43,665 nucleotides of DNA, from the IMG/VR virus record IMGVR_UViG_3300027608_000003, positions 1-43,665 of that record; one strand, given 5' to 3'. Each line of letters opens with the position of its first letter. Position 1 is the stretch's first letter. Shown one piece after another: positions 17,752 through 26,484 of this stretch. The stretch is from a virus. The notes under the pieces are model-generated. The model did no database searches and was not told the origin of the DNA. It saw only the letters and a program-made list of their open reading frames with translations. The position numbers were made by a program, and so were the translations under genes.

Positions 17752-17781
17752 TAAAAAGAACCCCCTCTTTATGGGAGGGGG
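17752..17781 (-). terminator. Rho-independent terminator after the major capsid gene
   Basis: Minus-strand RNA reads CCCCCTC, a 7-base loop, GAGGGGG, then TTCTTTTT: a perfect 7-bp GC-rich stem with a U-rich tail, 18 bases after the capsid stop. Partial read-through must occur for the fibre genes to be expressed from this operon. Confidence 0.75.
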
Positions 17782-17798
17782 AGTGTTACTAATAACAA

Positions 17799-18719
17799 TT
17801 AAGGACCATTAGATCCAAATAAAGCGCGTGGATCAGACCATCCGAAGCTATAACGCTCGTAGCCTTTGGCTTTAACGTTCATAGTATCGAAGTCATTATC
17901 TTGATCAAACGTAACAGCCATACGCTCATAGTACTTCAAACCAGTACCACCAGGAATAGTGTTGCGGATAAACCAAGCATGTGGGCTTGTGAAGTAGTGA
18001 TTCACTTTGAAACCACCAGGGATGTAGTTGCCAGATTTAATGACGTTGATGTCGTTATTGGCGTTACCTGGTTGGTACTCAGTTTGTAAAATGCGTTGAG
18101 CATTAAACACTTCTTGACGAGCAATGTGCAAGCTGTTTGGTTGAATAGCGACTAACAGACCACGGTCATTTGTAAAGCCCATGATTGCAATCACTGCATC
18201 TTCCAAAGAAGCCTCAGACAAGTCAACATCAACTGCTGGCTTGTTAGAGAATGTACCACCCGAAGTATTTGGGTGGGCAGTAGAGCACAAAGCTACACCA
18301 TCACCACCTAAATATGTGCTGTTGAAAGCACGGTTGTACACGTTAGCAGCAATGTTTTCTTTCGTTTGACGGAAAGATAAAGCCAATGCAGCAGCACGTT
18401 TCTTGGATACTTGCTCATACAAGTTGTCATCCATTTCTTCCTTAGTCACGATATAACCCATTGCGTATGCAACGTGTGTATAGCGAGTTGTGAAGCCTTG
18501 GATCTCAGAGTCATAGGCAGTACCTTGACCTTCAGACTTAACTGGCACTAGACCGAAGCCAGACAATTGAACGTCTTCTTCGTAGTTCATAGTAGAAGTG
18601 TCCTTATCGAACAAGTCTACGTACTCTTCTGGGTGCTCGTTATAGGTTTGTCCCCACCAAGCCTTGATACCAGGCCATAGTGCTTTGGGATGCGATGCGG
18701 TTGTAATTACTCCAGCCAT
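17799..18719 (-). CDS. Major capsid protein
   Basis: A protein of 306 residues with a strong SD (AAGGAG) before the ATG. It has features of HK97-fold capsid proteins: an N-terminal helix and arm (HPKALWPGIKAWWGQTYNEHPEEYVDLF), an E-loop-like beta region, a long spine-helix region (DDNLYEQVSKKRAAALALSFRQTKENIAANVYNRAF), a P-domain with NSLHIARQEVFNAQRIL, and a C-terminal beta strand region ending FGWSDPRALFG. Position after scaffold and before a terminator supports the call. No cleavage site is obvious. Confidence 0.85.
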   Translation of the reverse strand: MAGVITTASHPKALWPGIKAWWGQTYNEHPEEYVDLFDKDTSTMNYEEDVQLSGFGLVPVKSEGQGTAYDSEIQGFTTRYTHVAYAMGYIVTKEEMDDNLYEQVSKKRAAALALSFRQTKENIAANVYNRAFNSTYLGGDGVALCSTAHPNTSGGTFSNKPAVDVDLSEASLEDAVIAIMGFTNDRGLLVAIQPNSLHIARQEVFNAQRILQTEYQPGNANNDINVIKSGNYIPGGFKVNHYFTSPHAWFIRNTIPGGTGLKYYERMAVTFDQDNDFDTMNVKAKGYERYSFGWSDPRALFGSNGP

Positions 18720-18735
18720 GATTTAATCTCCTTAA

Positions 18736-19401
18736 TTAGACTGCAAGGTAGTTAACGACAGTGCCAGAAGCAGAGCCGATAGTACCGTATTCGTGGTAGT
18801 TAAATTTGCACAACACACGGACATAAGGACTAGCTGCGCTAGTTACTTCATTGTCACCACGTTGTACAGCACCTAACATGCGGATTGGCAGAGTAGCCGT
18901 AACTGCTGGTCCAGTGAGAACCATGTCAGAGAAAGGCACACCATTAGCCAAAGATGTTTGATTAGCAGCGGAGATGGTCACAGCAGCGTTCATAGAAAGC
19001 TGAGCTTGAGTAGCACCAGTGCTATCAAATTGAGCTTCGAACAAGACGAAAGGATCATCCACAACATAGACATAACGCACACTAGTACGAGTACCAGCAG
19101 CAATATATGCCTTCTCTAAAGACAAAGAGTTACCAACCAAGCTCACACCTGGATCAGCAACACGGATGCCCACAATAATGCCTAGAGGCAAAGCAGAAGT
19201 AGTAGTTGCACCACCCCATTTTTGGATATTGCGGATACCTGTAGAGTCTGAACCACTACGAGACATCACACAATCACCGATTGCATAGCTATTGGTAGTG
19301 TCAGCAGTAGGGATAGCATAGAGCCGACCCTGCTCATTCCACTTGCCACCTAGCAAGTTACCAACAGGACTAAACCCGTTGGCTTTATTTACGTTAGCCA
19401 T
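18736..19401 (-). CDS. Head structural/decoration protein
   Basis: A 221-residue beta-rich protein starting NVNKANGFSPVGNLLGG and ending GTVVNYLAV. The pattern (N-terminal NGF-P, internal YAIPTADTTNSYAIGDCVM, ALPLGIIVGI, SVRYVYVVDDPFVLFEAQ) is that of a small barrel protein commonly found one gene upstream of podophage capsid genes. I infer a head decoration or capsid-stabilising role. An SD-like AAAGGAG precedes the ATG. Confidence 0.6.
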   Translation of the reverse strand: MANVNKANGFSPVGNLLGGKWNEQGRLYAIPTADTTNSYAIGDCVMSRSGSDSTGIRNIQKWGGATTTSALPLGIIVGIRVADPGVSLVGNSLSLEKAYIAAGTRTSVRYVYVVDDPFVLFEAQFDSTGATQAQLSMNAAVTISAANQTSLANGVPFSDMVLTGPAVTATLPIRMLGAVQRGDNEVTSAASPYVRVLCKFNYHEYGTIGSASGTVVNYLAV

Positions 19402-19420
19402 TTAAGACTCCTTTAAAACG

Positions 19421-19933
19421 TTAGTTAAGTTTGATGCCGTCCCTAGGGGTATAGAACGATGGATTGTCTCCAGTGATCTTACCCTTACGAATAGCAGCGT
19501 CAATAAGATTGTTTTTAGCCTGAAGTTCGGTTTGATCTTCCTCATGCCATTCTTGCCGAATCTTCATTAGATAACCGTATTGCTCCGTACCTTCAGCACG
19601 GGGATTTACAAGATACCTAATTCTTTCTCCGAGGTCACCATTACGGCTAACCACATTCTCACTCACGCCTCCAACTTCATCTGGTCTTACAAACTCATAG
19701 CCATTATCCATAGCTGATTGTATGCGTCCACCTTTGTCTGTAAAGACATGTAGGTGATAACCATCTATCTGTTGTTGAACACTTATCTTAGCTTCCGTGC
19801 CGTTAAACACGTTACGTTTTTTACGAGTTGTACCGTTTAGTGCTGGTGTAGGAGCAGACTCTGCTGTCTTACGTTCTTCTATCTTAGCTACTAGGCGATC
19901 ACGTTTTTCAAACTCATTTAGTGCGCGGGGCAT
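19421..19933 (-). CDS. Head-cluster protein of unknown function
   Basis: A 170-residue protein with a charged, basic N-terminus (1-45) and a central segment YHLHVFTDKGGRIQSAMDNGYEFV that looks like a small alpha/beta domain. The end, SFYTPRDGIKL, is conserved-looking. Genes like this recur, from memory, between scaffold and capsid genes in environmental podophages. It may be a minor head or scaffold-associated protein. AAAGGAAAT precedes the ATG. Confidence 0.55.
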   Translation of the reverse strand: MPRALNEFEKRDRLVAKIEERKTAESAPTPALNGTTRKKRNVFNGTEAKISVQQQIDGYHLHVFTDKGGRIQSAMDNGYEFVRPDEVGGVSENVVSRNGDLGERIRYLVNPRAEGTEQYGYLMKIRQEWHEEDQTELQAKNNLIDAAIRKGKITGDNPSFYTPRDGIKLN

Positions 19934-19958
19934 ATCAATTTCCTTTCAAGTTATTAAA

Positions 19959-20792
19959 TCAATTCCAGTCAAAATCAGCTACATACTGTTCACGAGTCAT
20001 AAGCTTTTGCTTAACAAACCGATCACATGCAGCTTTGGCTTCAGAGGGGAGATTGTCATAGGAGGGAGCATTGCTGCTGTTACCACGACCTGCTCTACCT
20101 GAACCAGATTCCACTCGACTAGATGGGCTTTTCTTTTCCCCAAACTTATTTGGAAACTCTTCTGCTAACACTTCATCAAGCTTATTTAAAAATGCCTGTC
20201 CTTTAAGCAAAGGGAACTCTAATCGAAGGCTTTCACCAATGCCGTTAACCATGCCAGTCATCCGTTTATCCTGACCAAACCAAGAGTTTTTATCCAACCA
20301 CTGTTGTAGTCCTGGATCAATTTCTTGACTTGCTGGGGCAGCACTAATCGGTGTCTTGTCAGCATCTTTAACTGCTTGCTTAGCATCCTTGAGTTCATCT
20401 TTAGCTTGATCTAGGGCATCATCTAAAGCATTGACTTTCTGTCCGTCCCCATCGCTAATTGCTTGAGCACGGCTTTCTTTTATTGCTTGGATACGTAACT
20501 CATAGTCTTGAGCTTTACGTTCATAAGCATCTTTCTGGAATCTCTTAAACTCTTCTGCTGCTTCACGAAACTCTTTGAGCTGCTCTTTTGTAGAATTTAA
20601 GTCTTTGATGAGGTTCTCATTATTCTTACGCAGAATAGGAAGAATCTCTCGACCACGCTTTACAAATGTATCAGCATCAACCCAATCAGATTCGTTTCCA
20701 CGAAACCTTTCTTTGGGAACCCACCCTTGAGATTCAGCCTCTTGGCGTACCTCTGGTGCTATTTCGTTACTAGTAACATTTTCTTCACTCAT
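19959..20792 (-). CDS. Scaffolding protein
   Basis: A 277-residue highly charged protein. Residues 1-60 include SQGWVPKERFRGNESDWVDADTF, typical of podophage scaffolds. A long coiled coil spans about 65-145 (KEQLKEFREAAEEFKRFQ...DQAKDELKDAKQAV). A Ser/Gly-rich linker near 225-245 leads to a short helical C-terminus (EAKAACDRFVKQKLMTREQYVADFDW), which is the expected capsid-binding part. Gene order portal-scaffold-capsid agrees. Confidence 0.85.
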   Translation of the reverse strand: MSEENVTSNEIAPEVRQEAESQGWVPKERFRGNESDWVDADTFVKRGREILPILRKNNENLIKDLNSTKEQLKEFREAAEEFKRFQKDAYERKAQDYELRIQAIKESRAQAISDGDGQKVNALDDALDQAKDELKDAKQAVKDADKTPISAAPASQEIDPGLQQWLDKNSWFGQDKRMTGMVNGIGESLRLEFPLLKGQAFLNKLDEVLAEEFPNKFGEKKSPSSRVESGSGRAGRGNSSNAPSYDNLPSEAKAACDRFVKQKLMTREQYVADFDWN

Positions 20793-20823
20793 ATCTTACT
20801 CCTATATTTTAAAGAATGTCAAC

Positions 20824-21171
20824 TTATGTTTTAGCTAGGTAAGGATCAACCAGACTTACGTCAGCATCTAACGTACCTGTGATGTCCTTATCGTTAACCA
20901 TTCGATATGCTTCTCCGTCTTTACCTAAGTACAACAAACCTGCATACTTAGCAAAGATTACTTTATCCCCAACCCCACACCAAGGTGCAGGTTCATCGGC
21001 ATAACATTGATCGCCCATTGCAATAACAATCCCAGTGGTGTTACCCATCTGCTCTCGTTCTTTGGACTTCTCTGTTGTTAGGATAATCCCTCCTTTGGAG
21101 ACTTCCTTTACTTCTTGGGGCTTGATAAGCACCCGCCAACCTACAGGGTTAATACCACTCTCATTGCTCAT
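20824..21171 (-). CDS. GroES-like co-chaperonin (phage Cpn10)
   Basis: A protein of 115 residues. GWRVLIKPQE (11-20) matches the first strand of GroES. Residues about 22-41 form the mobile loop, with GGII then L giving the hydrophobic IIL tripeptide (29-31) that docks on GroEL. GIVIAMGD (47-54), GVGDKVIFAKYAG (66-78) and YRMVNDKDI (89-97) are the barrel signatures. It should cap the host GroEL, probably during capsid protein folding, as T4 gp31 does. It lies between portal and scaffold, which fits. It overlaps the 75-residue gene by 11 bp. Confidence 0.9.
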   Translation of the reverse strand: MSNESGINPVGWRVLIKPQEVKEVSKGGIILTTEKSKEREQMGNTTGIVIAMGDQCYADEPAPWCGVGDKVIFAKYAGLLYLGKDGEAYRMVNDKDITGTLDADVSLVDPYLAKT

Positions 21172-21388
21172 TTGTTTCTCTCTTTACTTCAAATAGATCT
21201 TCATACTCTAAGCTAAGGATAATTGCGATTGCTCGACATCTACCTTTAACCTCTTGCTCATCGTCAAACGCATTGTTGACAAGTCCTTCTTTCATAGTCT
21301 CACGGTCATCACTAAGCATCCTTAGCAGACGTTTAGTTACTGGATGATGTTTCCACTCATCAAAGTTATCGGAACTTACTATTTCCAT
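21161..21388 (-). CDS. Small acidic head-cluster protein
   Basis: A 75-residue helical, acidic protein (DEWKHHPVTKRLLRMLSDDRETMKEGLVNNAF...CRAIAIILSLEYEDLFEV). From memory, similar small proteins with a WxxHPVTK motif occur just after portal genes in many podophages. GGAGAGA precedes its ATG. Its stop lies inside the GroES gene, suggesting coupled translation. Function is unknown. Confidence 0.6.
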   Translation of the reverse strand: MEIVSSDNFDEWKHHPVTKRLLRMLSDDRETMKEGLVNNAFDDEQEVKGRCRAIAIILSLEYEDLFEVKRETNEQ

Positions 21389-21407
21389 TCTCTCTCCTTA
21401 AAAAACC

Positions 21408-23483
21408 TTACTGAGGTAGTTGTGGCATCTCCACATTGAACTGACCTAAATCTTCTTGACTACCTGCTACCATCTTGTCAAAGGCAACATTCATAGTCTT
21501 GATAGCATTCATAACACCTTCTCTACGTTCTCTTTGTAAACCAATTTGCATATTAATTTCCTGAATACGCATTCTTTCGCCTTCAGTAACAATACCAATC
21601 TTGATTTCTTCTACTTCTGCTTCTAGCTTTTGTATCTGTGCTTGATTTAGTTCTGCTTCACTCATTAGTTTGAGCAGAGCTATCTTCATAGTTAATTGAT
21701 CAGAAGCTTGTTTAGCCTGTAGCTTCATCTGTTCTATCTGAACTTTTGGATTAGGTGGTGCTTGTATAGCATTAGGACCACTTGGATCAGGTAGCAACTT
21801 ATCAATGTTAGTGACTCTCATTGCTTTGAGGAATGTGTACTCAGCTTCGTATCTGTTATACAAACCTGGGGTAGCAGCAACACGAGCAGCAATAGCAGAT
21901 GCTTGGTTTATACGTTGTGCATCAGATGTGATGCTTGGATCAGAAGTAGGCATAACATCAGTTACTGGACCCTCGTAATCAGAAGCTAAGACCATACCAG
22001 TACCACTTGCACCAGATACGTATGGTGTATTTTCACTAACAAATATCTGATTTAAACGATACAGTTTACGGAACTCTTGTTTCAGACTACGGTGAGTACG
22101 TTTGAAGATACCGTTAAACACCTTCATTCCTTGCTCAGCCATAGTGCGAGTAGTCTCAGCAGGAGTATTCTGTCCAGGATTCTGTCCAGAAAGAATGTCT
22201 ACAGAACCACCGATACGTTCACCATAGTTGATGAGTAGGTTGAGTAGCGTGAACATTACTTGAGAAGGCTCACGTACTGGCAATGGAACAATACCTTTAC
22301 GCAAATCATCTCCAGTAGTATCTACATGCTTCCACTCCATCGGATTGAAGGTGTAGTTACCACCACGTAGCTTAATGCCACGACTAAGAAAACCACCAGC
22401 AGTGTTCGCCATCGTCCCAGCATCAACAAGCTGATTGATAATTGTATTGATAGACTCATTAAGAGGCCCAAGCAAAACTCCAAACCCAAGGTCATAGAAA
22501 CCTCCATCTGGTGACGGGATGAATGGGTACTTAGTAAAGTATTGTTCTGCTTTGATACTGAGAACATCATTGCTCTCATTACGTTCAATATCGTTTTGTG
22601 TATATCTAGCAACGATACGAGCAACCTTCTTATTGTCTCTACGCACATACACAATGTATGGTTCAGCATATCCATCACCATCAAAATCTATATGGCAATG
22701 TTGTTCTAATATTTCAATGGGAGTGCTAGAGTCGTTTGGCTCAGGAGGTTGCAGACCTTGAGCTTTGTCTTGTAGTGTTTGTAATCCGTTGCCCATAGCA
22801 ACAGATGAGTACTGTTGATTGCGACCTTCACTTACACCCTCTAACCACAATCCACGAGCAGTACGCTCATAGATTTCATTCTTACTCATTTGTAAAATAT
22901 GAGTGATACGACTAGCTGTCTCTAAGCTTTTAGTCCAGTAGTTAACTACCAAGTCCTTAGCTAATACATTCTCAGAAATATTGTGTTTGCGTATTGGATC
23001 AAAGTAACTTTTCTTAAATGCACAACCAATGATAGGCTGTGTAATAAGAACTTTATCCATCTCTGATTCCCAATCTTCATCTTCTTCAAGAAGTTGGTAA
23101 GACATGTGTTGTTCTACACGACTAGCACGTAGAGTACGTAGTCCATCTTTATCTTCACCCACTACTCTGCACTTAACAGGTAGATCGTTATCTATCAGTA
23201 CAGGATAACTACGAGCATGGTATTGCAGAGCAGCAATAGTGATGAGAGGAAACTTAACGTTACTAGCGTTAGCCCAAGGAAAGTTTTTGTTTTCAGTTAC
23301 TTGTAGTGCAAGTTTTAAAGAAGCTTCAGTACGTTTTTCCCAAGAGCTTCTAGACATCAAGTCGTTATCAAAATCCCTAACAACTTGCATTCCAATTGTT
23401 TCAAGATCATCTTTGGATAAAAGATTAGCTATGTTTGGCTCGTATACAAGCTCATTAATATCAAACGTATTTTTTAAATTCAT
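21408..23483 (-). CDS. Portal protein
   Basis: 691 residues from ATG 23483; a GTG at 23495 would add four residues. The N-terminal third contains FPWANASNVKFPLITIAALQYHARSYPVL, and the middle has PIIGCAFKKSYFDP and PFIPSPDGGFYDLGFGVLLGPLNESINTIINQLVDAG, the stem/wing region of P22-type portals. Near residue 440, SVDILSGQNPGQNTPAETTRTMAEQ is the well-known portal signature. A long C-terminal coiled coil (about 600-680) corresponds to a barrel-like tail. It starts one base from the terminase stop. Confidence 0.9.
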   Translation of the reverse strand: MNLKNTFDINELVYEPNIANLLSKDDLETIGMQVVRDFDNDLMSRSSWEKRTEASLKLALQVTENKNFPWANASNVKFPLITIAALQYHARSYPVLIDNDLPVKCRVVGEDKDGLRTLRASRVEQHMSYQLLEEDEDWESEMDKVLITQPIIGCAFKKSYFDPIRKHNISENVLAKDLVVNYWTKSLETASRITHILQMSKNEIYERTARGLWLEGVSEGRNQQYSSVAMGNGLQTLQDKAQGLQPPEPNDSSTPIEILEQHCHIDFDGDGYAEPYIVYVRRDNKKVARIVARYTQNDIERNESNDVLSIKAEQYFTKYPFIPSPDGGFYDLGFGVLLGPLNESINTIINQLVDAGTMANTAGGFLSRGIKLRGGNYTFNPMEWKHVDTTGDDLRKGIVPLPVREPSQVMFTLLNLLINYGERIGGSVDILSGQNPGQNTPAETTRTMAEQGMKVFNGIFKRTHRSLKQEFRKLYRLNQIFVSENTPYVSGASGTGMVLASDYEGPVTDVMPTSDPSITSDAQRINQASAIAARVAATPGLYNRYEAEYTFLKAMRVTNIDKLLPDPSGPNAIQAPPNPKVQIEQMKLQAKQASDQLTMKIALLKLMSEAELNQAQIQKLEAEVEEIKIGIVTEGERMRIQEINMQIGLQRERREGVMNAIKTMNVAFDKMVAGSQEDLGQFNVEMPQLPQ

Positions 23484-23484
23484 G

Positions 23485-24999
23485 TCAGTACCCACAGACT
23501 GTAGAACGCCCAGAGTCTACTACATTACTATCCCGAACAAAAGCCTCGTACTCTTCTTCCTCAAGCTCTTTCTCAGACGGAGCTTCCCACATCTTATCGA
23601 GCATTAACCCCAGGTATGCCCAAGCGTCAACCTGATCGTCATGTTTATCTCTAGGAAACTTAAGAAGCTGATCTTCAAAAGACTGATACCACTCAGCATC
23701 CTTATCGAATCTGCAAGCACCACTTCTCATACGAGCTTGGATACTTCTAGCACGGGTAAGTTTGTCACCACTAGGCTTGAGTAGAACAGTGTTGATGTAC
23801 TCGCCCCGCTTAAGCATCTCCTCATTAAAGAAGGGTCCTAACGCTTTCTGAATGACACCTTGCTCAAATCCAAAGAGTACGGGCTTATATATTTTCTGGA
23901 TCATAAAGATTGTATCTATGATCTCAAGACCATCCATACGTCCCTCTATGACATGTTTGCAGTACAGCTTACCCTCATCATCCATACCTCCAACTACAAA
24001 AGCTGAGTAGTCAGCCCTCTGAGACTGGGATACAGCTAAGTCGCAGGTAGCGTAGAACACTAGCTTTTTCTTCTGATCCTCTGGCTTCATAGGCACAAAG
24101 TCAGTCTTCTTAAAGAAGGTATCTGTTATGTCTAGGGGGACATTGAGCATCTCTTGAGAGTAGACATCAGCTAAACCTTGCCTTACATAGTCTTCTTTTT
24201 GAAGTCTAAACTCGGCAGCAGTCTTCATTTCAGGCCAAAGTAGAACCTTAAAGTCATCCGTATGAGCACGATATTTGACAGACTTCCAAGGTAAAACATT
24301 GAGAGAATATTCTTTTAAGTCCTCTCGTATAAGACTTTTAACTCCTCTATGGGAGTTGACAAGGGATGCTGGCATTAGATTCTCAAGCAAACTATCTAGG
24401 TGAAGGATAGTTCCAACAACCCTAATCTTGCCAGAAGAGGAGACACAGGGAATAAGAGCACCATAGAACCATCTCTTAAACTTCTGTCTCCTGTCCTTAT
24501 TCATAACAATCTCATCGTTCTCCATGTCATCACCAATGATGAGATCTGGTCTAAGGTTCGCCCACTTGAGTCCACGGAGCTTTTGTTCTGAACCTTTGGC
24601 TTGGACACGGAAGGTATATCCATCTTCCATTTCGACAATAAGATCGTCTTCGGTATCTTTAGGGAATGAGGATACTGAGAATAGGGAGCGTAAGTCATCA
24701 TTGTCGAGTAGTTCTTTTTTGATGTCCCCAAGGAATTGAACTGCTTGGGTAACTGTGTCACTAACGATAAGGACATAGCGAGATTCTCTGAATAAAACTG
24801 AAGCTAAGGTATAGGCATGGGTTACAGCCGTAGATTTAGCATGATAACGAGGAGCAGCTATGGCTACTTGCTTATTGTTACTAGTAACAAGCTCCCATAT
24901 CTCTTTGTGGAACTGAGGGGTAGGGGCTGGTTTATCAAAGTTCTTTCTAAGAACAGAGTTAACAAACCCTTCCATAACTTCAGCGTTAAGTTTGCTCAA
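23485..24999 (-). CDS. terL: Terminase large subunit
   Basis: 504 residues, the DNA-packaging motor and headful/cos nuclease. Walker A-like APRYHAKST (49-57), Walker B-like DLIIGDDME (152-160) and an ATPase coupling motif VVGTILH (194-200) are visible. The RNase H-type nuclease domain shows ATCDLAV (D320), FGFEQG (E379) and DDQVDAW (D454/D455). The ORF overlaps the small terminase gene by 14 bp and abuts the portal gene. Whether packaging is headful cannot be told from sequence alone. Confidence 0.92.
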   Translation of the reverse strand: MSKLNAEVMEGFVNSVLRKNFDKPAPTPQFHKEIWELVTSNNKQVAIAAPRYHAKSTAVTHAYTLASVLFRESRYVLIVSDTVTQAVQFLGDIKKELLDNDDLRSLFSVSSFPKDTEDDLIVEMEDGYTFRVQAKGSEQKLRGLKWANLRPDLIIGDDMENDEIVMNKDRRQKFKRWFYGALIPCVSSSGKIRVVGTILHLDSLLENLMPASLVNSHRGVKSLIREDLKEYSLNVLPWKSVKYRAHTDDFKVLLWPEMKTAAEFRLQKEDYVRQGLADVYSQEMLNVPLDITDTFFKKTDFVPMKPEDQKKKLVFYATCDLAVSQSQRADYSAFVVGGMDDEGKLYCKHVIEGRMDGLEIIDTIFMIQKIYKPVLFGFEQGVIQKALGPFFNEEMLKRGEYINTVLLKPSGDKLTRARSIQARMRSGACRFDKDAEWYQSFEDQLLKFPRDKHDDQVDAWAYLGLMLDKMWEAPSEKELEEEEYEAFVRDSNVVDSGRSTVCGY

Positions 25000-25510
25000 T
25001 TACTCTTGCCTCTACATCTATAGTATTCTTTTTCATAGTAGCAAACCTAGCAAACTCCTCAGAAAGCTTTAATAAACGATCATCAATCGTTCTTTCTACT
25101 TCTTCCTTGATAGGATTTTCGTAAAGCTTCTGCTGTTTGGTCATTAACTCTGTAGAAATCTTCAAAGCTACGTGAGCTTTAACTGGAATACGGATAATCT
25201 CTCCAGTTTTCTGGTCAAACTGAGCGTCACCTAGGTCTAATCTGTCCTCTGTAGCCTTAAGAGCTTTGGTTATAACCCTTTTGAGGTTGGAATCCATCTG
25301 TTGTACGTCTTCAGACTGGAGTTGAAGGCTATATTCCTTAAACCAATCAGTTACTTTCCAGATCTTTAAGGTAGCTAGGGGTATACCCGTAACAACAGCT
25401 GTCTCAGCCATGTTACCAAGCATAAGATAGGTACTAACAGCTTGTAGTTTTTGGTTTTGAGTCCAATGAGACTTCTTATACCGCTTATCGTGAGATGTTT
25501 TTCTACGCAT
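24986..25510 (-). CDS. terS: Terminase small subunit
   Basis: A protein of 174 residues. The basic N-terminus leads into a helix-turn-helix (WTQNQKLQAVSTYLMLGNMAETAV then TGIPLATLKIWK, about 16-53) suited to recognising the packaging site. A helical oligomerisation region follows (about 70-140), then a C-terminal tail that would touch TerL. Placement directly before terL supports the call. Confidence 0.8.
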   Translation of the reverse strand: MRRKTSHDKRYKKSHWTQNQKLQAVSTYLMLGNMAETAVVTGIPLATLKIWKVTDWFKEYSLQLQSEDVQQMDSNLKRVITKALKATEDRLDLGDAQFDQKTGEIIRIPVKAHVALKISTELMTKQQKLYENPIKEEVERTIDDRLLKLSEEFARFATMKKNTIDVEARVIEQT

Positions 25511-25519
25511 AACTGCCTA

Positions 25520-25699
25520 TTATTTACGCATTTTAGCTAGGGTTTGTGCTAATTTTGCTTGTCTACCAACTTTCCCACCCTTTTTAACAGCAGCAGATAT
25601 TTTGGGACCTGGTATCTTTGTACCTAGAGGTATACCAAGACTACGATGAAGACCACCTTTGTTCTTAGTAGCTTTAGCAATCCAGTTTTCTTTAGCCAT
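25520..25699 (-). CDS. Small basic protein with KNKGGLHRSLG motif
   Basis: 59 residues, ATG at 25697-25699 overlapping the upstream TAA (TAATG), stop TAA at 25520. The motif WIAKATKNKGGLHRSLGIPLGTKIP followed by a Lys-rich helix (VKKGGKVGRQAKLAQTLAKM) is, from memory, a recurrent small phage family. It is strongly basic. It is the fourth of four tandem small basic genes before the terminase and probably binds nucleic acid or the virion interior. Confidence 0.75.
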   Translation of the reverse strand: MAKENWIAKATKNKGGLHRSLGIPLGTKIPGPKISAAVKKGGKVGRQAKLAQTLAKMRK

Positions 25700-25932
25700 T
25701 ATCTAAACCCCGCAGTTTTCTTTGCAATACTCTTTGGCTGAGCAACGAATTGTTTACCAGCCGCCTTACCTTTACGCTTAGCTTTGGTTGTAGCTGCGTA
25801 TTCAGCAGAAGTTAAAGAATTAATTGCCTTCTCAGGCAAGTATCTTTCTCCAGTTTTAGATGAGGGTTTACCCGACTTAGTGCGCCATTTCTGGTCACTC
25901 CAGTCTTTTAGGGATTTTTGAGGAGCTTTCAA
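25699..25932 (-). CDS. Small basic protein with SLKDWSDQKWRTKSGKPS motif
   Basis: A 77-residue basic protein. The order DWSDQKWRTKSGKPSSKTGERYLPEKA, EYAATTKAKRKGKAAGKQFV, KSIAKKTAGF matches a family seen, from memory, in phages and giant DNA viruses. No catalytic motifs are seen. It overlaps the next upstream gene by 4 bp and the next downstream gene by 1 bp, so the cluster is a single translation unit. Confidence 0.75.
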   Translation of the reverse strand: MKAPQKSLKDWSDQKWRTKSGKPSSKTGERYLPEKAINSLTSAEYAATTKAKRKGKAAGKQFVAQPKSIAKKTAGFR

Positions 25933-26117
25933 TCTTTGTATCCTCCACCTGCTGCCTTGTACTTCTTAGCAACAAGCTGAGCTTTACGAGCTGACCATTG
26001 TCCAGCTTTAGTTCCTTGGGTAGCAGCAGCTTTTACTTGGCTAACAATCTTCTTACGAAGACTAGGCTTTGTGTAGTTGCCAGCAGCATTGACAGTAGAT
26101 TTAGATTTAGTTGCCAT
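25929..26117 (-). CDS. Small basic protein (DUF5872-like, tentative)
   Basis: A 62-residue basic protein: GNYTKPSLRKKIVSQVKAA, then GTKAGQWSARKAQLVAKKYKAAGGGY. The GxWSARKAQxxxKxYKxxGGGY signature is shared, from memory, with a small domain found in phages and giant viruses; I suggest DUF5872 without being able to check. Likely a nucleic-acid or virion-associated protein. Confidence 0.7.
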   Translation of the reverse strand: MATKSKSTVNAAGNYTKPSLRKKIVSQVKAAATQGTKAGQWSARKAQLVAKKYKAAGGGYKD

Positions 26118-26120
26118 ATA

Positions 26121-26411
26121 TCAACACTTCCAAGCACGAAGGGCTTTATTGATTCTGCTGTTAGGATCTTTAGCTGTCTTAGCAGAGGTGAGTTTCTTCT
26201 TCATACCACCCATACGAGCACAGAAAGAATCTCTTCTAGAACCACCTTCAGGTTGAGGAGCTTTTAGACCTGGCTTACCAGGGTTAGCAGCATTGTAAGA
26301 AGCTCTACCTTTAGCATTCAATCCACCTGAAGGAGACTTACCTTCTTTACGTTGCCAAGCTGGACTCTTTCCACCAGTGCTCTTACCACTTGATTTTTTA
26401 GCTGTAGCCAT
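26121..26411 (-). CDS. Small basic protein (DUF6321-like, tentative), first late gene
   Basis: 96 residues from ATG 26411, which has AAAGGAG five bases upstream; the ORF is open to 26438 but that longer start lacks an SD. Features in order: Lys/Ser/Gly-rich N-terminus, SPAWQRKEGKSPSGGLNAKGRASYN, a Pro/Gly linker, then RRDSFCARMGGMKKKL and RINKALRAWKC. The GGLNAKGRASY...SFCAR motif pair recurs in phage proteins I remember as DUF6321. The conserved Cys near both ends could bind metal. It is the promoter-proximal late gene. Confidence 0.75.
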   Translation of the reverse strand: MATAKKSSGKSTGGKSPAWQRKEGKSPSGGLNAKGRASYNAANPGKPGLKAPQPEGGSRRDSFCARMGGMKKKLTSAKTAKDPNSRINKALRAWKC

Positions 26412-26484
26412 AAGGCTCCTTTCTGCATTGGACTGCACTATATCATCCTATTTGTAGGAAGCCTACTCCCATGGAATATGTACA

